Assembly: GCF_004403185.1 (NCBI RefSeq)
Contig: NZ_SOHJ01000011.1
Coordinates: 372,001 to 436,000, forward strand
Source of the DNA: Cryobacterium suzukii
Lineage (GTDB): Bacteria; Actinomycetota; Actinomycetes; Actinomycetales; Microbacteriaceae
DNA length: 64,000 nucleotides
Direction: 5' to 3'
This document shows positions 25,854 to 35,056 of this stretch, in pieces. Both the position numbers and the translations under genes were made by a program. Position 1 is the first letter of the stretch. Each line of letters starts with the position of its first letter. Below the pieces are notes generated by a model. That model saw nothing but the letters and a program-made list of their open reading frames with translations. It searched no databases and was not told the origin of the DNA.

Positions 25854-27266
25854 CTAGCCGGCGTCGGGAACCGCGAGGAACGGCTCGAGCGAGGCCAGTG
25901 CCGCGGATAGGAATTCGTCGTCATCGAGCTCGGACAGCCGGGTCGCGTTTTCGGCAGCGATCATGCCCATGAGAATGGGTTCTCCGGTGAGCGGCATCAT
26001 ATTGACCCAGACCGGAAAATCGGCGTCTTCGCCGACGATGGTCCAGAGCCTTGCCGCGGTGTCCCAGAACGGCTCGTCGAACCGCAACCAGACCTTATCG
26101 ACCACCCCCATGCCGAGGGCGGCAATGGCCCCGCGATGCGAGAACGGCAGCGCCGGCGAAAATTCCATCGCCGCATTCTTGAGCACACCGAGTGGCACCG
26201 TGACGATGACGCGATCCGCCGAGAGCGACTCTCCGGTGCCGAGGCGCAGACTCACACCCCGGTCGTCGTGGGCCACACGGTTGACGACGCTCGAGAGCAA
26301 CAGTTCGAGACCTTCCGCGTCCGCGGTGAGCAGGGTCGAAAAGCCGCCAACCACGATCTGATCATCGTCGGCGCTCGCGATGTCGGTGGCGTACCAGGCT
26401 GACTGCTGGCTCGGAGTCGCCCCGGTTTCGACCTTGAGCTTGGTGGCGATTTCATACTCGAGCCAATCGGCATCCGAGAGGCCTTCGGCGTTCGGGGTCT
26501 TCGACAGGCTTGCTTCGCCCGAATCAACCAGGGCGCGTTCGATCGAAACGTCTTGCTGCTGATCGGCCGCCCAATCGAGCGCTCCGGCGATAGCCTGGGC
26601 TCCCAGCGGCGATACCTCGACGACCGCACCGGCCCGGGTGCGTACCTCCGGGATACGCACGAACGGCAGTAGGGCGACCCCGAGCGCGGTCAGCTCGTCG
26701 TCCAAAAAGTTGTCGGAGGTGCGATGCACGAATGAGGGACCTCGTTCGATCGGAAATGGCCAGTCGCCACTGACGGTGTCGATACGACCGCCGATGCGGT
26801 CGCGCGCCTCGATCACGACGACACTGAACCCCGCATCGACGAGCTGGCGAGCGGCCGAGATACCGGCGATGCCAGCGCCGACAACGGTGATGCGTTCGCC
26901 GGAAGCCGCGACATCCTGCACCTGGCTGGCCGCGAGTAGGCCCGACGTGCGGGCACCCTGCACGGTTCCCGGTTCGTCGGCTGCGGTCGCTTCACCGGCA
27001 AAAAACACCCGGGCGTCGACGGCCTGACCGAGGGCAGCGCGATGCTCCGGAGTGGCACCGACGGCGGCATAGCTGAAGGATCCGCGGGACAAGGGGTCGG
27101 CCAGCCAGTTAGTGCGGGACACCGCCAGTGGCTGAGGAACCAGTGAAGGAGTGAGGGTGGATGGTAGAACGGATGGCGTCGGCACCGGCGGCGGCGTCAC
27201 GCACGCTGCGAGCGCCAAGACGGAAAAACCCGACGCCGTGCCGAGCAGAAAAGTGCGCCGCTTCAC
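25854..27266 (-). CDS. FAD-dependent amine oxidase-like Tat lipoprotein with apparently permuted domain order
   Basis: 470 residues. The N-terminus MKRRTFLLGTASGFSVLALAAC has a twin-arginine motif and a lipobox (Cys22). The FAD Rossmann motif (VVGAGIAGISAARQLVDAGF, about 128-147, then EARDRIGGRI) comes only after residues 52-116. That preceding segment reads TNWLADPLSRGSFSY, ARVFFAGEAT and GTVQGARTSGLLAA, which in monoamine/polyamine oxidases is the C-terminal FAD-contact segment. The protein ends at the point where that segment would normally follow (LEPFLAVPDAG). The fold is therefore complete but circularly permuted. GTG start. Substrate unknown. Confidence 0.85.
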   Translation of the reverse strand: MKRRTFLLGTASGFSVLALAACVTPPPVPTPSVLPSTLTPSLVPQPLAVSRTNWLADPLSRGSFSYAAVGATPEHRAALGQAVDARVFFAGEATAADEPGTVQGARTSGLLAASQVQDVAASGERITVVGAGIAGISAARQLVDAGFSVVVIEARDRIGGRIDTVSGDWPFPIERGPSFVHRTSDNFLDDELTALGVALLPFVRIPEVRTRAGAVVEVSPLGAQAIAGALDWAADQQQDVSIERALVDSGEASLSKTPNAEGLSDADWLEYEIATKLKVETGATPSQQSAWYATDIASADDDQIVVGGFSTLLTADAEGLELLLSSVVNRVAHDDRGVSLRLGTGESLSADRVIVTVPLGVLKNAAMEFSPALPFSHRGAIAALGMGVVDKVWLRFDEPFWDTAARLWTIVGEDADFPVWVNMMPLTGEPILMGMIAAENATRLSELDDDEFLSAALASLEPFLAVPDAG

Positions 27267-27439
27267 GATTGGCCCCGCCCAGAACGGTCATTCAGTCGGG
27301 CGCCAGTCATGAGACCAAACTACCGCAGACCGTGTTGTGGGTTGACATTTTCTTCCCAAGGTAGCTGGTTAGTTCATCGATAGAGGTGGAAGACGGCATT
27401 CTCTACAACAGGCGCCGTGCCACCCCGAAGAACTAGGAG

Positions 27440-28243
27440 TCAGGCCGGGCGACGTTCCTCAGCCACGGAATTTCCGCCGTCGACGACGATCACCTGCCCG
27501 GTCACGTAGGCGGCTCCGGGCGAGGCGAGAAAGGCGATGACGGATGCGACCTCTCCTGGCGTACCGCTGCGACCAGCCGGTACGAGCGCACCTTCCAGGG
27601 CCTCGCTCGTGAGCTGGGAGCCCGTCGCGATCCAGCCGGGGGCGACGGCGTTAGAGGTGATGCCGGCTCCAGCCTCGTCGACGGCCAGTGCCCGGGTCAG
27701 CCCGACCAGGCCGGCCTTGGCCGCAGCGTATGCGACATCACCTCGGCTCGCCATGATCGTTCCGCTCACGCTCGACACTGTCACGATGCGGCCCCAGCCG
27801 GCCGCGCGCATGAAGCCGATCACGGCGCGCGTGGCGTGAAAGGCCGTGGACAGGTTGATGGCAAGACCCCGATCCCATTCGGCGGGGCTGGTGAGAATGT
27901 CGCCGTGACCCATCTCGGCGTCGCCAACGGCGACCATGCCCGCGTTGTTCACGAGGATCGTCGGCTCGTACCCGCCCGCGGCGAGGGCCGACTCCAGCCC
28001 CGCGGCGCCCGCGGCCGAGTCGAGGGTGCAGACGATTCCGACGGCGTCGAGGCCGTCGGCGGCGAGTTCCCTCGCGCGGTCGAATACCCGCGCCGTCGTT
28101 CCGGTGAGAATCACCCGGGCGCCGAGTTCACCGAGCATCCGTGCTGCTGCCAAGCCGATGCCGGTGGCGCTGCCCGCCCCGGTGACGAGCGCGGTGCGCC
28201 CGCCGAGGTGGAAGGCGGCCGGCAGCGGGCGTGCAGAAGTCAT
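27440..28243 (-). CDS. Short-chain dehydrogenase/reductase
   Basis: 267 residues of the classical SDR family. The nucleotide motif is TALVTGAGSATGIGLAAA (GxxxGxG-type). NNAG is at about residue 107, the catalytic Ser is in TVSSVSGTIMAS and the YxxxK motif is in VAYAAAKAGLVG. The C-terminus YVTGQVIVVDGG is typical of FabG-like members. Substrate unknown. TAACCT lies six bases upstream of the ATG at 28243 (28250-28255), a probable leaderless start. Confidence 0.9.
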   Translation of the reverse strand: MTSARPLPAAFHLGGRTALVTGAGSATGIGLAAARMLGELGARVILTGTTARVFDRARELAADGLDAVGIVCTLDSAAGAAGLESALAAGGYEPTILVNNAGMVAVGDAEMGHGDILTSPAEWDRGLAINLSTAFHATRAVIGFMRAAGWGRIVTVSSVSGTIMASRGDVAYAAAKAGLVGLTRALAVDEAGAGITSNAVAPGWIATGSQLTSEALEGALVPAGRSGTPGEVASVIAFLASPGAAYVTGQVIVVDGGNSVAEERRPA

Positions 28244-28249
28244 GCCGTC

Positions 28250-28255
28250 AGGTTA
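28250..28255 (-). promoter_or_regulatory. TAACCT -10 element, leaderless start of the SDR gene
   Basis: On the minus strand TAACCT is followed by GACGGC and then ATG at 28243, so the transcription start would coincide with the start codon. Confidence 0.45.
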
Positions 28256-28271
28256 GCGCCCACGCCAGTGA

Positions 28272-29828
28272 CTAGACCGGATCGGGCAACGACAGGAAGC
28301 CGTCGACGAACAGCTCGCGCACCTTCGGCAGGAGTTCGGCGGCGAGCGCCTCCTCGTCGGCCTCGAGCAGTTGGGCGAGAGCGCCGATGATGGCGCCGAC
28401 GGCGAGGTCGCCGTCGCAGGCGCCGACCAGCCCGGCCAGGGCCGTATCGAGCGGCACCGAACGGCCGAATCCGCTGCCCTGATGCAGGGTCATGAGCGTC
28501 GGATCCTGCTGACCGGGCCAGTAGTGGCGTTCCTCGGTGACGTCGGAGGCCAGGGTGAGCTGTGTGCGCAACAGGCGCGCGTCATCCGCTTGAGCCTGCC
28601 AGTCGTGGGCGGCGAGGCACTCAGCGAGGTGCGCGCCGAGGCCGGCCGGGTTGTGGCCGAGGGCATCCGGCATGCGTTCGAGGCGACGCAAGACGGGGGC
28701 AGCGAGACCCGCGTGCGGCAGCCGCAGCAGCAGGTAACCGAAGCCGACCCGGCGCACGCCGCGTGCGTCAAAGTCATTCAGCCAGGCGTCGTAGAGCCGG
28801 TCGAAGTCGGGGCCGGGCCGGGTGCCGCCGTCGCGAATCCAGGTTTCGGCGTATTCGCCCGGTGATTGCACCTCGCGTTCGATGATCCACGCGTCGAGCA
28901 GAGACTCTCCAGGCCCCGGCGTGAGCCAGCGCTCGAGGCGCTCGAAGGCATCCGTTTCGCCGTGGTACTCCCAGTTGCCGAGCAGCTGCGCAACGCCGCC
29001 GGGCGTGAGATGGTCGGCTGCCCCGCGCACGACGGCCTCGACCAGGGCGTCGCCGACCATTCCGCCGTCGCGATACTCGTAGCTCGGCACGCCCTCGGCC
29101 CGAGGCGTGATCACGAACGGCGGGTTCGAGATGATGTGATCGAACCGCTCCCCCGCCACCGGCTCGAACAGGCTGCCGAGCCGAAACTCGATATTGTCGA
29201 TCTCGTTGAGTTTCGCGTTCAGCGCCGCGAGTTCGAGCGCCCGCACCGAGATATCGGTAGCGACGACGTACTCGGCGTGTCGCGAGGCGTGCATGGCCTG
29301 AATTCCGCAGCCGGTGCCGATATCGAGCACGCGCTCCACCTCGCGCGGCATCATGAGTCCGCTCAAGGTTAGAGAAGCTCCGCCGATGCCGAGAACATGG
29401 GTTTCGCCGAGCGCATGCCCTAGCGCCAGCTCCCCGAGATCGCTCACAATCCACCAGCTATCGGCGCCGTGGGCGTCGATGAAGCTATACGGGCGCAGGT
29501 CGACGAGCGGACGCACTCCCGAGTTATCGTCGGCGCCCACAAGACCGAGTTCGAGTGCGCCGCCCGCCCCGAGCGACGGCAGCGCGGCGTCAAGGTCAGC
29601 GCGCGAAACCGGATCTCCGAGCAGGAACAGCCGGGCCAGGGTCGCGGAGGGCTCGTTTCGGCCGAGTTTGACAGCGAGGTCGGCGAGTGCCCGCCGGGCC
29701 GGAACCCGCTGATTGCGGTGCAGCGCGGCATCCGCTTCGATCCCCCACAGTCCGGTCAGGCCGGGAACCGAGAAGTGGGCGGCAGCGAGGTCGGTGCGCA
29801 GACGAGGGATGAGGGTTGCAGAAGTCAC
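28272..29828 (-). CDS. DUF7059-type class I SAM-dependent methyltransferase
   Basis: About 518 residues. The N-terminal 140 residues match the DUF7059 module of actinobacterial PrmC/RsmC-like proteins. SAM motif I is RVLDIGTGCGIQAMHASRHA (about 168-190), and the NPPF catalytic motif (HIISNPPFVITPRA) suggests methylation of an amide or exocyclic amine. The substrate is unknown, and rRNA or release factor are the usual guesses. A C-terminal 200-residue extension is present, as in the family. The start may be GTG 29828 or TTG 29840. Neither has a convincing ribosome binding site. Confidence 0.82.
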   Translation of the reverse strand: MTSATLIPRLRTDLAAAHFSVPGLTGLWGIEADAALHRNQRVPARRALADLAVKLGRNEPSATLARLFLLGDPVSRADLDAALPSLGAGGALELGLVGADDNSGVRPLVDLRPYSFIDAHGADSWWIVSDLGELALGHALGETHVLGIGGASLTLSGLMMPREVERVLDIGTGCGIQAMHASRHAEYVVATDISVRALELAALNAKLNEIDNIEFRLGSLFEPVAGERFDHIISNPPFVITPRAEGVPSYEYRDGGMVGDALVEAVVRGAADHLTPGGVAQLLGNWEYHGETDAFERLERWLTPGPGESLLDAWIIEREVQSPGEYAETWIRDGGTRPGPDFDRLYDAWLNDFDARGVRRVGFGYLLLRLPHAGLAAPVLRRLERMPDALGHNPAGLGAHLAECLAAHDWQAQADDARLLRTQLTLASDVTEERHYWPGQQDPTLMTLHQGSGFGRSVPLDTALAGLVGACDGDLAVGAIIGALAQLLEADEEALAAELLPKVRELFVDGFLSLPDPV

Positions 29829-29868
29829 CCGTCTATTCAACTCGATGCGCGGCCGGTACCCGCACCAG

Positions 29869-31011
29869 TCACAGCCATCGCATGGTGAACGCCCTGGCGA
29901 CGATCGCGTTGGCCGGCGGTAGCGTGAGTGAGCGCACGACGGCGTTGCGGGCGCCGAGCCGCACCCCGTGGGCGGGGCGGCCCATACTCATATTGAATCC
30001 GGCCTGCAGAGCAGCGCGACGCCCTGCACTGCGACGGGTGCGGTCGTACTGTGCCAGAACGGATGCCGCCGCCCCCGGCTCGAGCAACGCCCGCTGCAGC
30101 GCCGGCCCGAGTGCAACGGCGTCGAGCCAGCCGAGATTCATGCCCTGCCCGCCGATCGGACTGATCTCGTGCGCCGCGTCGCCAACCAGCACGATGCGGC
30201 CCGCAGCGTGCAGGGGCTTCGAATGCATGCGCCGCGCCAGCCTCTGCTGCACGGCGAACGCGCTGGCGGCCCCGAGTGGTTCGAGTACGCTCACCCCCGT
30301 TCGATGACGGATGAGCGCGGCCAGGTCGGCGCTGTCGGCATCCGTTGCGAGAAAATCGGTCATCGCCACCCAACGGCGACGACCACCGGGCAGCGGAAAC
30401 GACTCGACCACGCCGCCACGCTCGAAATAGAGCACCGCGCCGGTATCGCCCAGACCAGGGTCGACGAAGTCGCCCATGAGGTAGGTTTCGCTGCGTCCAA
30501 GCTGCCGCCAGGCGATGCCCGCCGCCTCGCGCACCCGGCTCCGCGCTCCGTCTGCCCCGATCACGTAGCGGGCCTCGATCGGGCCGGAGTCGGTCGACAC
30601 CACGACGGCGTCACCGCGGTCGCGCACCCCGGTCATCGTCACGCCGCTGCGATACCGTCCGGGCCGGAGCGCCTCGAATCGCGCGCGCAATAGGGCCTCC
30701 GTCTCGTACTGCGGCAGGGCGACCACGAACGGATATTTCGGTGCTGCCCGCTCAAACGACAGTTGCCCGAGCCTACGGCCGTCAGAGCGCACCTCCCCCT
30801 CGCGAATGCGCACGGCTCGCTCGAGGAGGGCGTCGGCGACGCCGATTGCGGCGAGGGCCCGCAGCGACGGCGGGTGAATGCCAATCGCCCGCGAGCGGAG
30901 CGACGGCTCTCCACGCTGCTCGAGCACCTCAACGTCAAGCCCGCGGACGGCGAGCACGCAGGCGAGCATCGTACCAACCGGCCCCCCGCCGACGATGACA
31001 ACGTCACGCAT
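29869..31011 (-). CDS. FAD-dependent monooxygenase (aromatic hydroxylase type)
   Basis: 380 residues of the PHBH/UbiH-like class A flavoprotein family. It has GGGPVGTMLACVLAVRG at the N-terminus, the DG motif YVIGADGARSRVREAAG, and GRIVLVGDAAHEISPIGGQG followed by MNLG for the FAD ribityl site. It is the third gene after a type III polyketide synthase and a methyltransferase and overlaps the methyltransferase by 8 bases. By analogy with the Streptomyces griseus srsABC operon it probably hydroxylates the phenolic lipid ring toward a quinone (inference). Confidence 0.87.
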   Translation of the reverse strand: MRDVVIVGGGPVGTMLACVLAVRGLDVEVLEQRGEPSLRSRAIGIHPPSLRALAAIGVADALLERAVRIREGEVRSDGRRLGQLSFERAAPKYPFVVALPQYETEALLRARFEALRPGRYRSGVTMTGVRDRGDAVVVSTDSGPIEARYVIGADGARSRVREAAGIAWRQLGRSETYLMGDFVDPGLGDTGAVLYFERGGVVESFPLPGGRRRWVAMTDFLATDADSADLAALIRHRTGVSVLEPLGAASAFAVQQRLARRMHSKPLHAAGRIVLVGDAAHEISPIGGQGMNLGWLDAVALGPALQRALLEPGAAASVLAQYDRTRRSAGRRAALQAGFNMSMGRPAHGVRLGARNAVVRSLTLPPANAIVARAFTMRWL

Positions 31012-31732
31012 CCGGCGTAGGAGCTGCCGGCTGCCTCGGAGCTTCCCAGCGCAGCTCCAATCGAGAGGGGAGGCCGCGCGACACGGTCCACTTGGCCGGC
31101 ACAACCGCCCGCAATTCTTCGGCGGTATAGCTGCGTCGAATCGAGGTCAGCCCATCGGGGCGTATATAGGAGTGCCGAAAGAACGGCGAGGTCGCCGCCG
31201 CGAACCCGAGATAGGCGAAGTTCGATCGCTCGAGGTCGGCGTGCAGCACCCGGCGGCGGGCGAGCGCCTCCGAATCCACGAGCAACCCTTTTAGCTCGTC
31301 GACGCTCAAATGGTGCAGCACGTGATTCGAGACCACGAAGTCGAAGCGCTCGCCGTCCGCTACGAGGTCAGAGCTGAGCGCCCGCTGAAATGACAGCCCG
31401 GCGATTTTTGGCTGGCTGGTCGCGAACACGTGCGCGCGGGCATCCGGATCGATGCCGGTCACCGTGAGCCGCAGACCGTCTCGCACGGCCCAGCGAGCCA
31501 GCGACCGCGAGACGTCGCCACCCCCGGAACCGACGTCGAGCAGCGTCATCTCGGTCGTCGTCGATAGAGCGGGGCGGATGTTGCGGCGATAGATCCCCCA
31601 CCATCCAGACACGACCGCGTTGACCACGCGAAAATCCTGATACGTGCGAGTGAGCATGGCCGGGTCGCACAGTGGAGAATCCATGAGTTCCACGGCCCTG
31701 TGCGCCCGCACGCGGAGCGACGGAAGCGCCAT
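31004..31732 (-). CDS. Class I SAM-dependent methyltransferase, phenolic-lipid operon
   Basis: 242 residues. Motif I is LLDVGSGGGDVSRSLARWAV, and the post-motif FDFVVSNHVLHHLSVDELKG is typical of small-molecule O- or C-methyltransferases. The ATG at 31732 follows the stop of the polyketide synthase with no gap (TGA then ATG), so translation is coupled. Likely methylates the polyketide product (inference from context). Confidence 0.86.
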   Translation of the reverse strand: MALPSLRVRAHRAVELMDSPLCDPAMLTRTYQDFRVVNAVVSGWWGIYRRNIRPALSTTTEMTLLDVGSGGGDVSRSLARWAVRDGLRLTVTGIDPDARAHVFATSQPKIAGLSFQRALSSDLVADGERFDFVVSNHVLHHLSVDELKGLLVDSEALARRRVLHADLERSNFAYLGFAAATSPFFRHSYIRPDGLTSIRRSYTAEELRAVVPAKWTVSRGLPSRLELRWEAPRQPAAPTPDA

Positions 31733-32953
31733 TCAGCCCTCGATCACAGTCATCAGGGCGGATTCCACGGTGAGGCCGGGGCCGAACGCCATGGCGCAGA
31801 CCCGTTCGCCATCGGCCGTGGCCGCGCCGTCGAGAATGGACTTCATCACGAACAGAATGGTCGCGCTGCTCATATTGCCGTTGGTGCGCAGAGTTTCCCG
31901 CGATGGATTCAGCTGGTCAGCGCGCAGTTCGAGCTTCGCTTCGGTTTTGTCGAGAATGCTCCGGCCGCCCGGGTGGATCGCCCAGTGCTCGATCACCGAG
32001 CTGAGCGAGGCCGGGGGCGCGAGGGTGAGAACCCGGGCGGCCACAGTGCCATCGTCAGCTGATTCGCTCGTCTCCTCGGAGAGCCCAGCGGCGAGCTGCG
32101 CAGTGATCGACGCATCGCGGGCGAACAGCGGGGCGAGGGCGCCCTCGATGTGCTCGTCGATGATGTGCGGCACATAGGTGCTTAAAACCATCTCGAAGCC
32201 CTCGTCGCCGATCTTCCACGCCATGTCGCCCTCGCCGACCGGGGTGATCACCGTTTCGAACAGGTCGAGGCCGAGGGCCTTTTCGCCGGGCAGCGGGGCT
32301 CTGGCGCTGACGATGCCGGCGGCGGCACCGTCAGAAAACAAGGAGGAGGCAACGATGGTGTCCGGGTCGCTCGAGGAGCGCAGGTGCAGCGAGCAGAGTT
32401 CCGCGCTGACCACGAGCACGACGGCGTTCGGGTCGGCCTCGACGAACTGCTTCGCGGTGCGGAGGGCCGGCATCGCCGCGTAGCAGCCCATGAATCCCAG
32501 GTGGTAGCGCTGGGTACTGGCTTTTAGCCCGAGCTCCCGCACCAGCATGTAGTCGGGGCCGGGCGCGTAAAACCCGGTGCAGGAGACGGTAACGACGTGG
32601 GTCACATCTTCGGGCCGGATATCGGGGCAGGCCGCGAGCGCCCGGCGGCCAGCCTCAACGAAGAGTTTGGTGGCCTCGGTGATATACAGTTCGTTGCGCA
32701 CTTTGGTGCCCGGCACCAGCAGAAGCTGCTGCCGCGCATCGAAGAACTGCGGTTCGGTCGCGTCGTTGTCGATGGTGAGTTCGGCGATAACGGTATGTCG
32801 GGTCTCGATACCCGACACGTTGAAACTCGTGCTGACCAGTCGTTGAGCGAGTCGGCTCAGCCCAGGCTGGGCGGCGAAGATGTCGCGCACCTGTTCCTGG
32901 ATCAGAATCGTCGGGGGAACTACGGTCTGGAGCGCTCTCAGCGTGACGGCCAT
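31733..32953 (-). CDS. Type III polyketide synthase (chalcone/stilbene synthase family)
   Basis: 406 residues. The Cys-His-Asn triad is visible as Cys157 (HLGFMGCYAAMPAL), His327 (HWAIHPGGRSILD) and Asn360 (TNGNMSSATI). It condenses malonyl-CoA onto an acyl starter. Bacterial operons with this arrangement make alkylresorcinols or alkylpyrones from long-chain acyl groups. Starter specificity cannot be read here. First gene of the PKS, methyltransferase and monooxygenase unit. The promoter probably lies in the short gap 32954-33004. Confidence 0.94.
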   Translation of the reverse strand: MAVTLRALQTVVPPTILIQEQVRDIFAAQPGLSRLAQRLVSTSFNVSGIETRHTVIAELTIDNDATEPQFFDARQQLLLVPGTKVRNELYITEATKLFVEAGRRALAACPDIRPEDVTHVVTVSCTGFYAPGPDYMLVRELGLKASTQRYHLGFMGCYAAMPALRTAKQFVEADPNAVVLVVSAELCSLHLRSSSDPDTIVASSLFSDGAAAGIVSARAPLPGEKALGLDLFETVITPVGEGDMAWKIGDEGFEMVLSTYVPHIIDEHIEGALAPLFARDASITAQLAAGLSEETSESADDGTVAARVLTLAPPASLSSVIEHWAIHPGGRSILDKTEAKLELRADQLNPSRETLRTNGNMSSATILFVMKSILDGAATADGERVCAMAFGPGLTVESALMTVIEG

Positions 32954-33004
32954 GAGTCAGTGTCGCACGTGGCTTCGATTGAGTACACCCCTGCTGCGCC
33001 GAAT

Positions 33005-33931
33005 CTAGGGCAGGCGGGCGAACAGTCGGGTTCCGCTGAGCGCGAGCAGCAGACCGGCGGTCACGATGGCCGCAACTCCGCCCAGGTACGCGATGATCGT
33101 TCCGAGCGTGCCGACGCGCTCGAACAGGCTGCTATCCAGCACGAGAGTTGCGATGAGGGCCATGGCAGAGAGCGCCCCACAGCCGATCGACATCCACCGA
33201 ACAACGCGAATCGTCGACTGGCGCAGCCCGGTGAAGGCCCGGCGCTGGGCTGTCGCTGCCGGGGTCGCAGTATCCGCTCGCGTCACGATGCCCGGGCGCG
33301 GCCAGGCCAGCACCGCCCCGGCTAGACACCCCCACACGGCGACCCAGAGCAGGGCTGCGATGACGTCGCTCGGCCGATGCCACTGGTTGGCGAGCGTCGC
33401 CACACCGGCCAGCACGGCGAAAGCTGTGCCCCAGCCGGCGACCATCGGGCGCAGTCGCGGGCTCGCGACCAGAAATACCACGAGAGCGGATGCCGCCGCC
33501 ACCGTCGTATGCCCCGACGGGAATGAGTTTCCGGCATACCCTTCAACCGCGAGATCGGGTCGTGCCAGAATGCCGTATTTCAGCAGTTGGGCCGAGGCCG
33601 TGGCCGCCGCGGCCGCGACAAGCGCAACGATGAGGGTGCGCCAGTTGCGGCGCACGCGCGCGATGACCGCGGTCAGGACTACCCCGAATACCACGGCGAT
33701 ATCCGGCACGGAGTCGAGCACTCGGCCGGTGAACGGCGTGATGCTGTGGCGGCCAAAGTCGGCGCCGTCATAGGCGAGCTGGTCGGCTTCCTGGCCGGCG
33801 TGGCTGCGCACAAAGAAAAGATAGAGACCGAGGAAGGCGAGCGTGGCCAACGACGCCCCGACGAGGTACACCAGCGGTCCCTGCCTGAGGGAGCTTCGAG
33901 GAGACCGATTGCGCACGGTCAAGCATGCCAC
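33005..33931 (-). CDS. PAP2 family phosphatase, integral membrane
   Basis: 308 residues with about six helices. The three phosphatase motifs are present: KYGILARPDL (KxxxxxxRP type), SFPSGHTTVAAASALVVF (PSGH) and ANQWHRPSDVIAALLW (the HxxxD-type motif with Arg and His). Likely a lipid phosphate phosphatase of phosphatidate or undecaprenyl pyrophosphate class. Same strand as and 51 bases upstream of the polyketide synthase gene, so cotranscription is possible, but a functional link is not shown. Confidence 0.9.
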   Translation of the reverse strand: MACLTVRNRSPRSSLRQGPLVYLVGASLATLAFLGLYLFFVRSHAGQEADQLAYDGADFGRHSITPFTGRVLDSVPDIAVVFGVVLTAVIARVRRNWRTLIVALVAAAAATASAQLLKYGILARPDLAVEGYAGNSFPSGHTTVAAASALVVFLVASPRLRPMVAGWGTAFAVLAGVATLANQWHRPSDVIAALLWVAVWGCLAGAVLAWPRPGIVTRADTATPAATAQRRAFTGLRQSTIRVVRWMSIGCGALSAMALIATLVLDSSLFERVGTLGTIIAYLGGVAAIVTAGLLLALSGTRLFARLP

Positions 33932-33967
33932 GTGTTTCTGGGAGGCGGTGTCTGCGGGTGCCGCTTA

Positions 33968-34882
33968 TCAGGTGGCGAGCACGACCTTACCGCGCAGGTG
34001 TCCTGCCATGAGGTAGCGGTAGGCGTCCTGCACCTGCTCGAGCGGGAAGACCCGGTCGATGGGCAGCACGATCTCCCCGGCCGCAATCAGCCCGGCCAGC
34101 GCGTCGAGATCGTCGATGTTCGCAGCTTGACCGCCCACCTCGGTGATTCCGGTACCCGCACGATGGCCGCGCGCGGCGATCGTGTTGATGCGCGTGCCGG
34201 GAACGCCGAGTTCGAGGGCCGCGTCGATCGTGGCGGCGCCGTTGTAGTCGAGGGCAGCCGTCACCGTGGGGCCGGCGGCCAGCACCCGGTCGACCAGGCC
34301 GTCGCCGTAGGCCACGGGAATGACGCCGAGCCCGCGCAGAAATTCGTGATTGACCGGGCTCGCGGTGCCCACAACTCTCGCCCCGGTGCGTACGGCAAGC
34401 TGGCAGGCGAGGATGCCGACACCACCGGCGGCAGCACCGATCAGCACGGTGTCATCGATGGTCAGGCCAAGGGACGCAACGCTAGCCCAGGCGGCCCGTC
34501 CCGCAATGTCAAGACCCCCCGCCTGTTCAAAGGTGAGGGCGTCCGGCTTCTTGAGGATGCGCGTCGCGTCAACGACGACGAAGTCTGCCTGGGCATGCAT
34601 CCGCTTGCCGCCGAACACGGCGTCACCGATGTGAAAACCCGAGACACCATCGCCCAACTCGTCGATGACGCCGGAGAAATCGTTGCCGTTGCCGCAGGGC
34701 GGAACCGCCTCGTACCGCAGTGCGGCCGGGCCGCCGTGAAAGATCTTGTAGTCGACTGGATTCAGGCCGGCAAAGTGCACGCGCACCCGCACCTCTCCAC
34801 GCCCGGCCTGCGGCTGAGCATCGTGCACGATGCTCAGCACCTCGGGTCCACCAAATTCATCAATTTGTACGTAGCGCGCCAT
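33968..34882 (-). CDS. NADP-dependent MDR oxidoreductase (quinone reductase-like)
   Basis: 304 residues of the medium-chain dehydrogenase/reductase superfamily without zinc ligands. It has an N-terminal GroES-like domain (VHFAGLNPVDYKIFHGG) and a Rossmann domain (VLIGAAAGGVGILACQLAVR). Substrate unknown. TAGGCT sits six bases upstream of the ATG (34889-34894), a leaderless arrangement. Divergent from the CpdA-like gene. Confidence 0.88.
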   Translation of the reverse strand: MARYVQIDEFGGPEVLSIVHDAQPQAGRGEVRVRVHFAGLNPVDYKIFHGGPAALRYEAVPPCGNGNDFSGVIDELGDGVSGFHIGDAVFGGKRMHAQADFVVVDATRILKKPDALTFEQAGGLDIAGRAAWASVASLGLTIDDTVLIGAAAGGVGILACQLAVRTGARVVGTASPVNHEFLRGLGVIPVAYGDGLVDRVLAAGPTVTAALDYNGAATIDAALELGVPGTRINTIAARGHRAGTGITEVGGQAANIDDLDALAGLIAAGEIVLPIDRVFPLEQVQDAYRYLMAGHLRGKVVLAT

Positions 34883-34888
34883 GCCGCC

Positions 34889-34894
34889 AGCCTA
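34889..34894 (-). promoter_or_regulatory. TAGGCT -10 element, leaderless start of the MDR oxidoreductase gene
   Basis: On the minus strand TAGGCT, GGCGGC, then ATG at 34882. Confidence 0.5.
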
Positions 34895-35056
34895 GGGCCA
34901 CCTCTGATCGCACACACTTTTTTCCCATTTACCCCCATCGACGCCTGATTAATGCGTGGCGTACACCCGTTGTTCAAGAACTTCTGATCGAATAGTGTGA
35001 AGAATCGTGACGGTGTGCCAGAGAGAGCACGCCCGCGACAAACGAATGGACGCTCT

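Noticed and set aside
27342-27347. TTGACA hexamer considered as a promoter in the gap after 27266
   Set aside because: No suitable -10 at 16-18 bases and no gene downstream on the plus strand.
33587-34948. Plus-strand frame of 453 codons opposite PAP2 and the MDR oxidoreductase
   Set aside because: Spans two well-defined minus-strand genes and their gap, with no domain signature.
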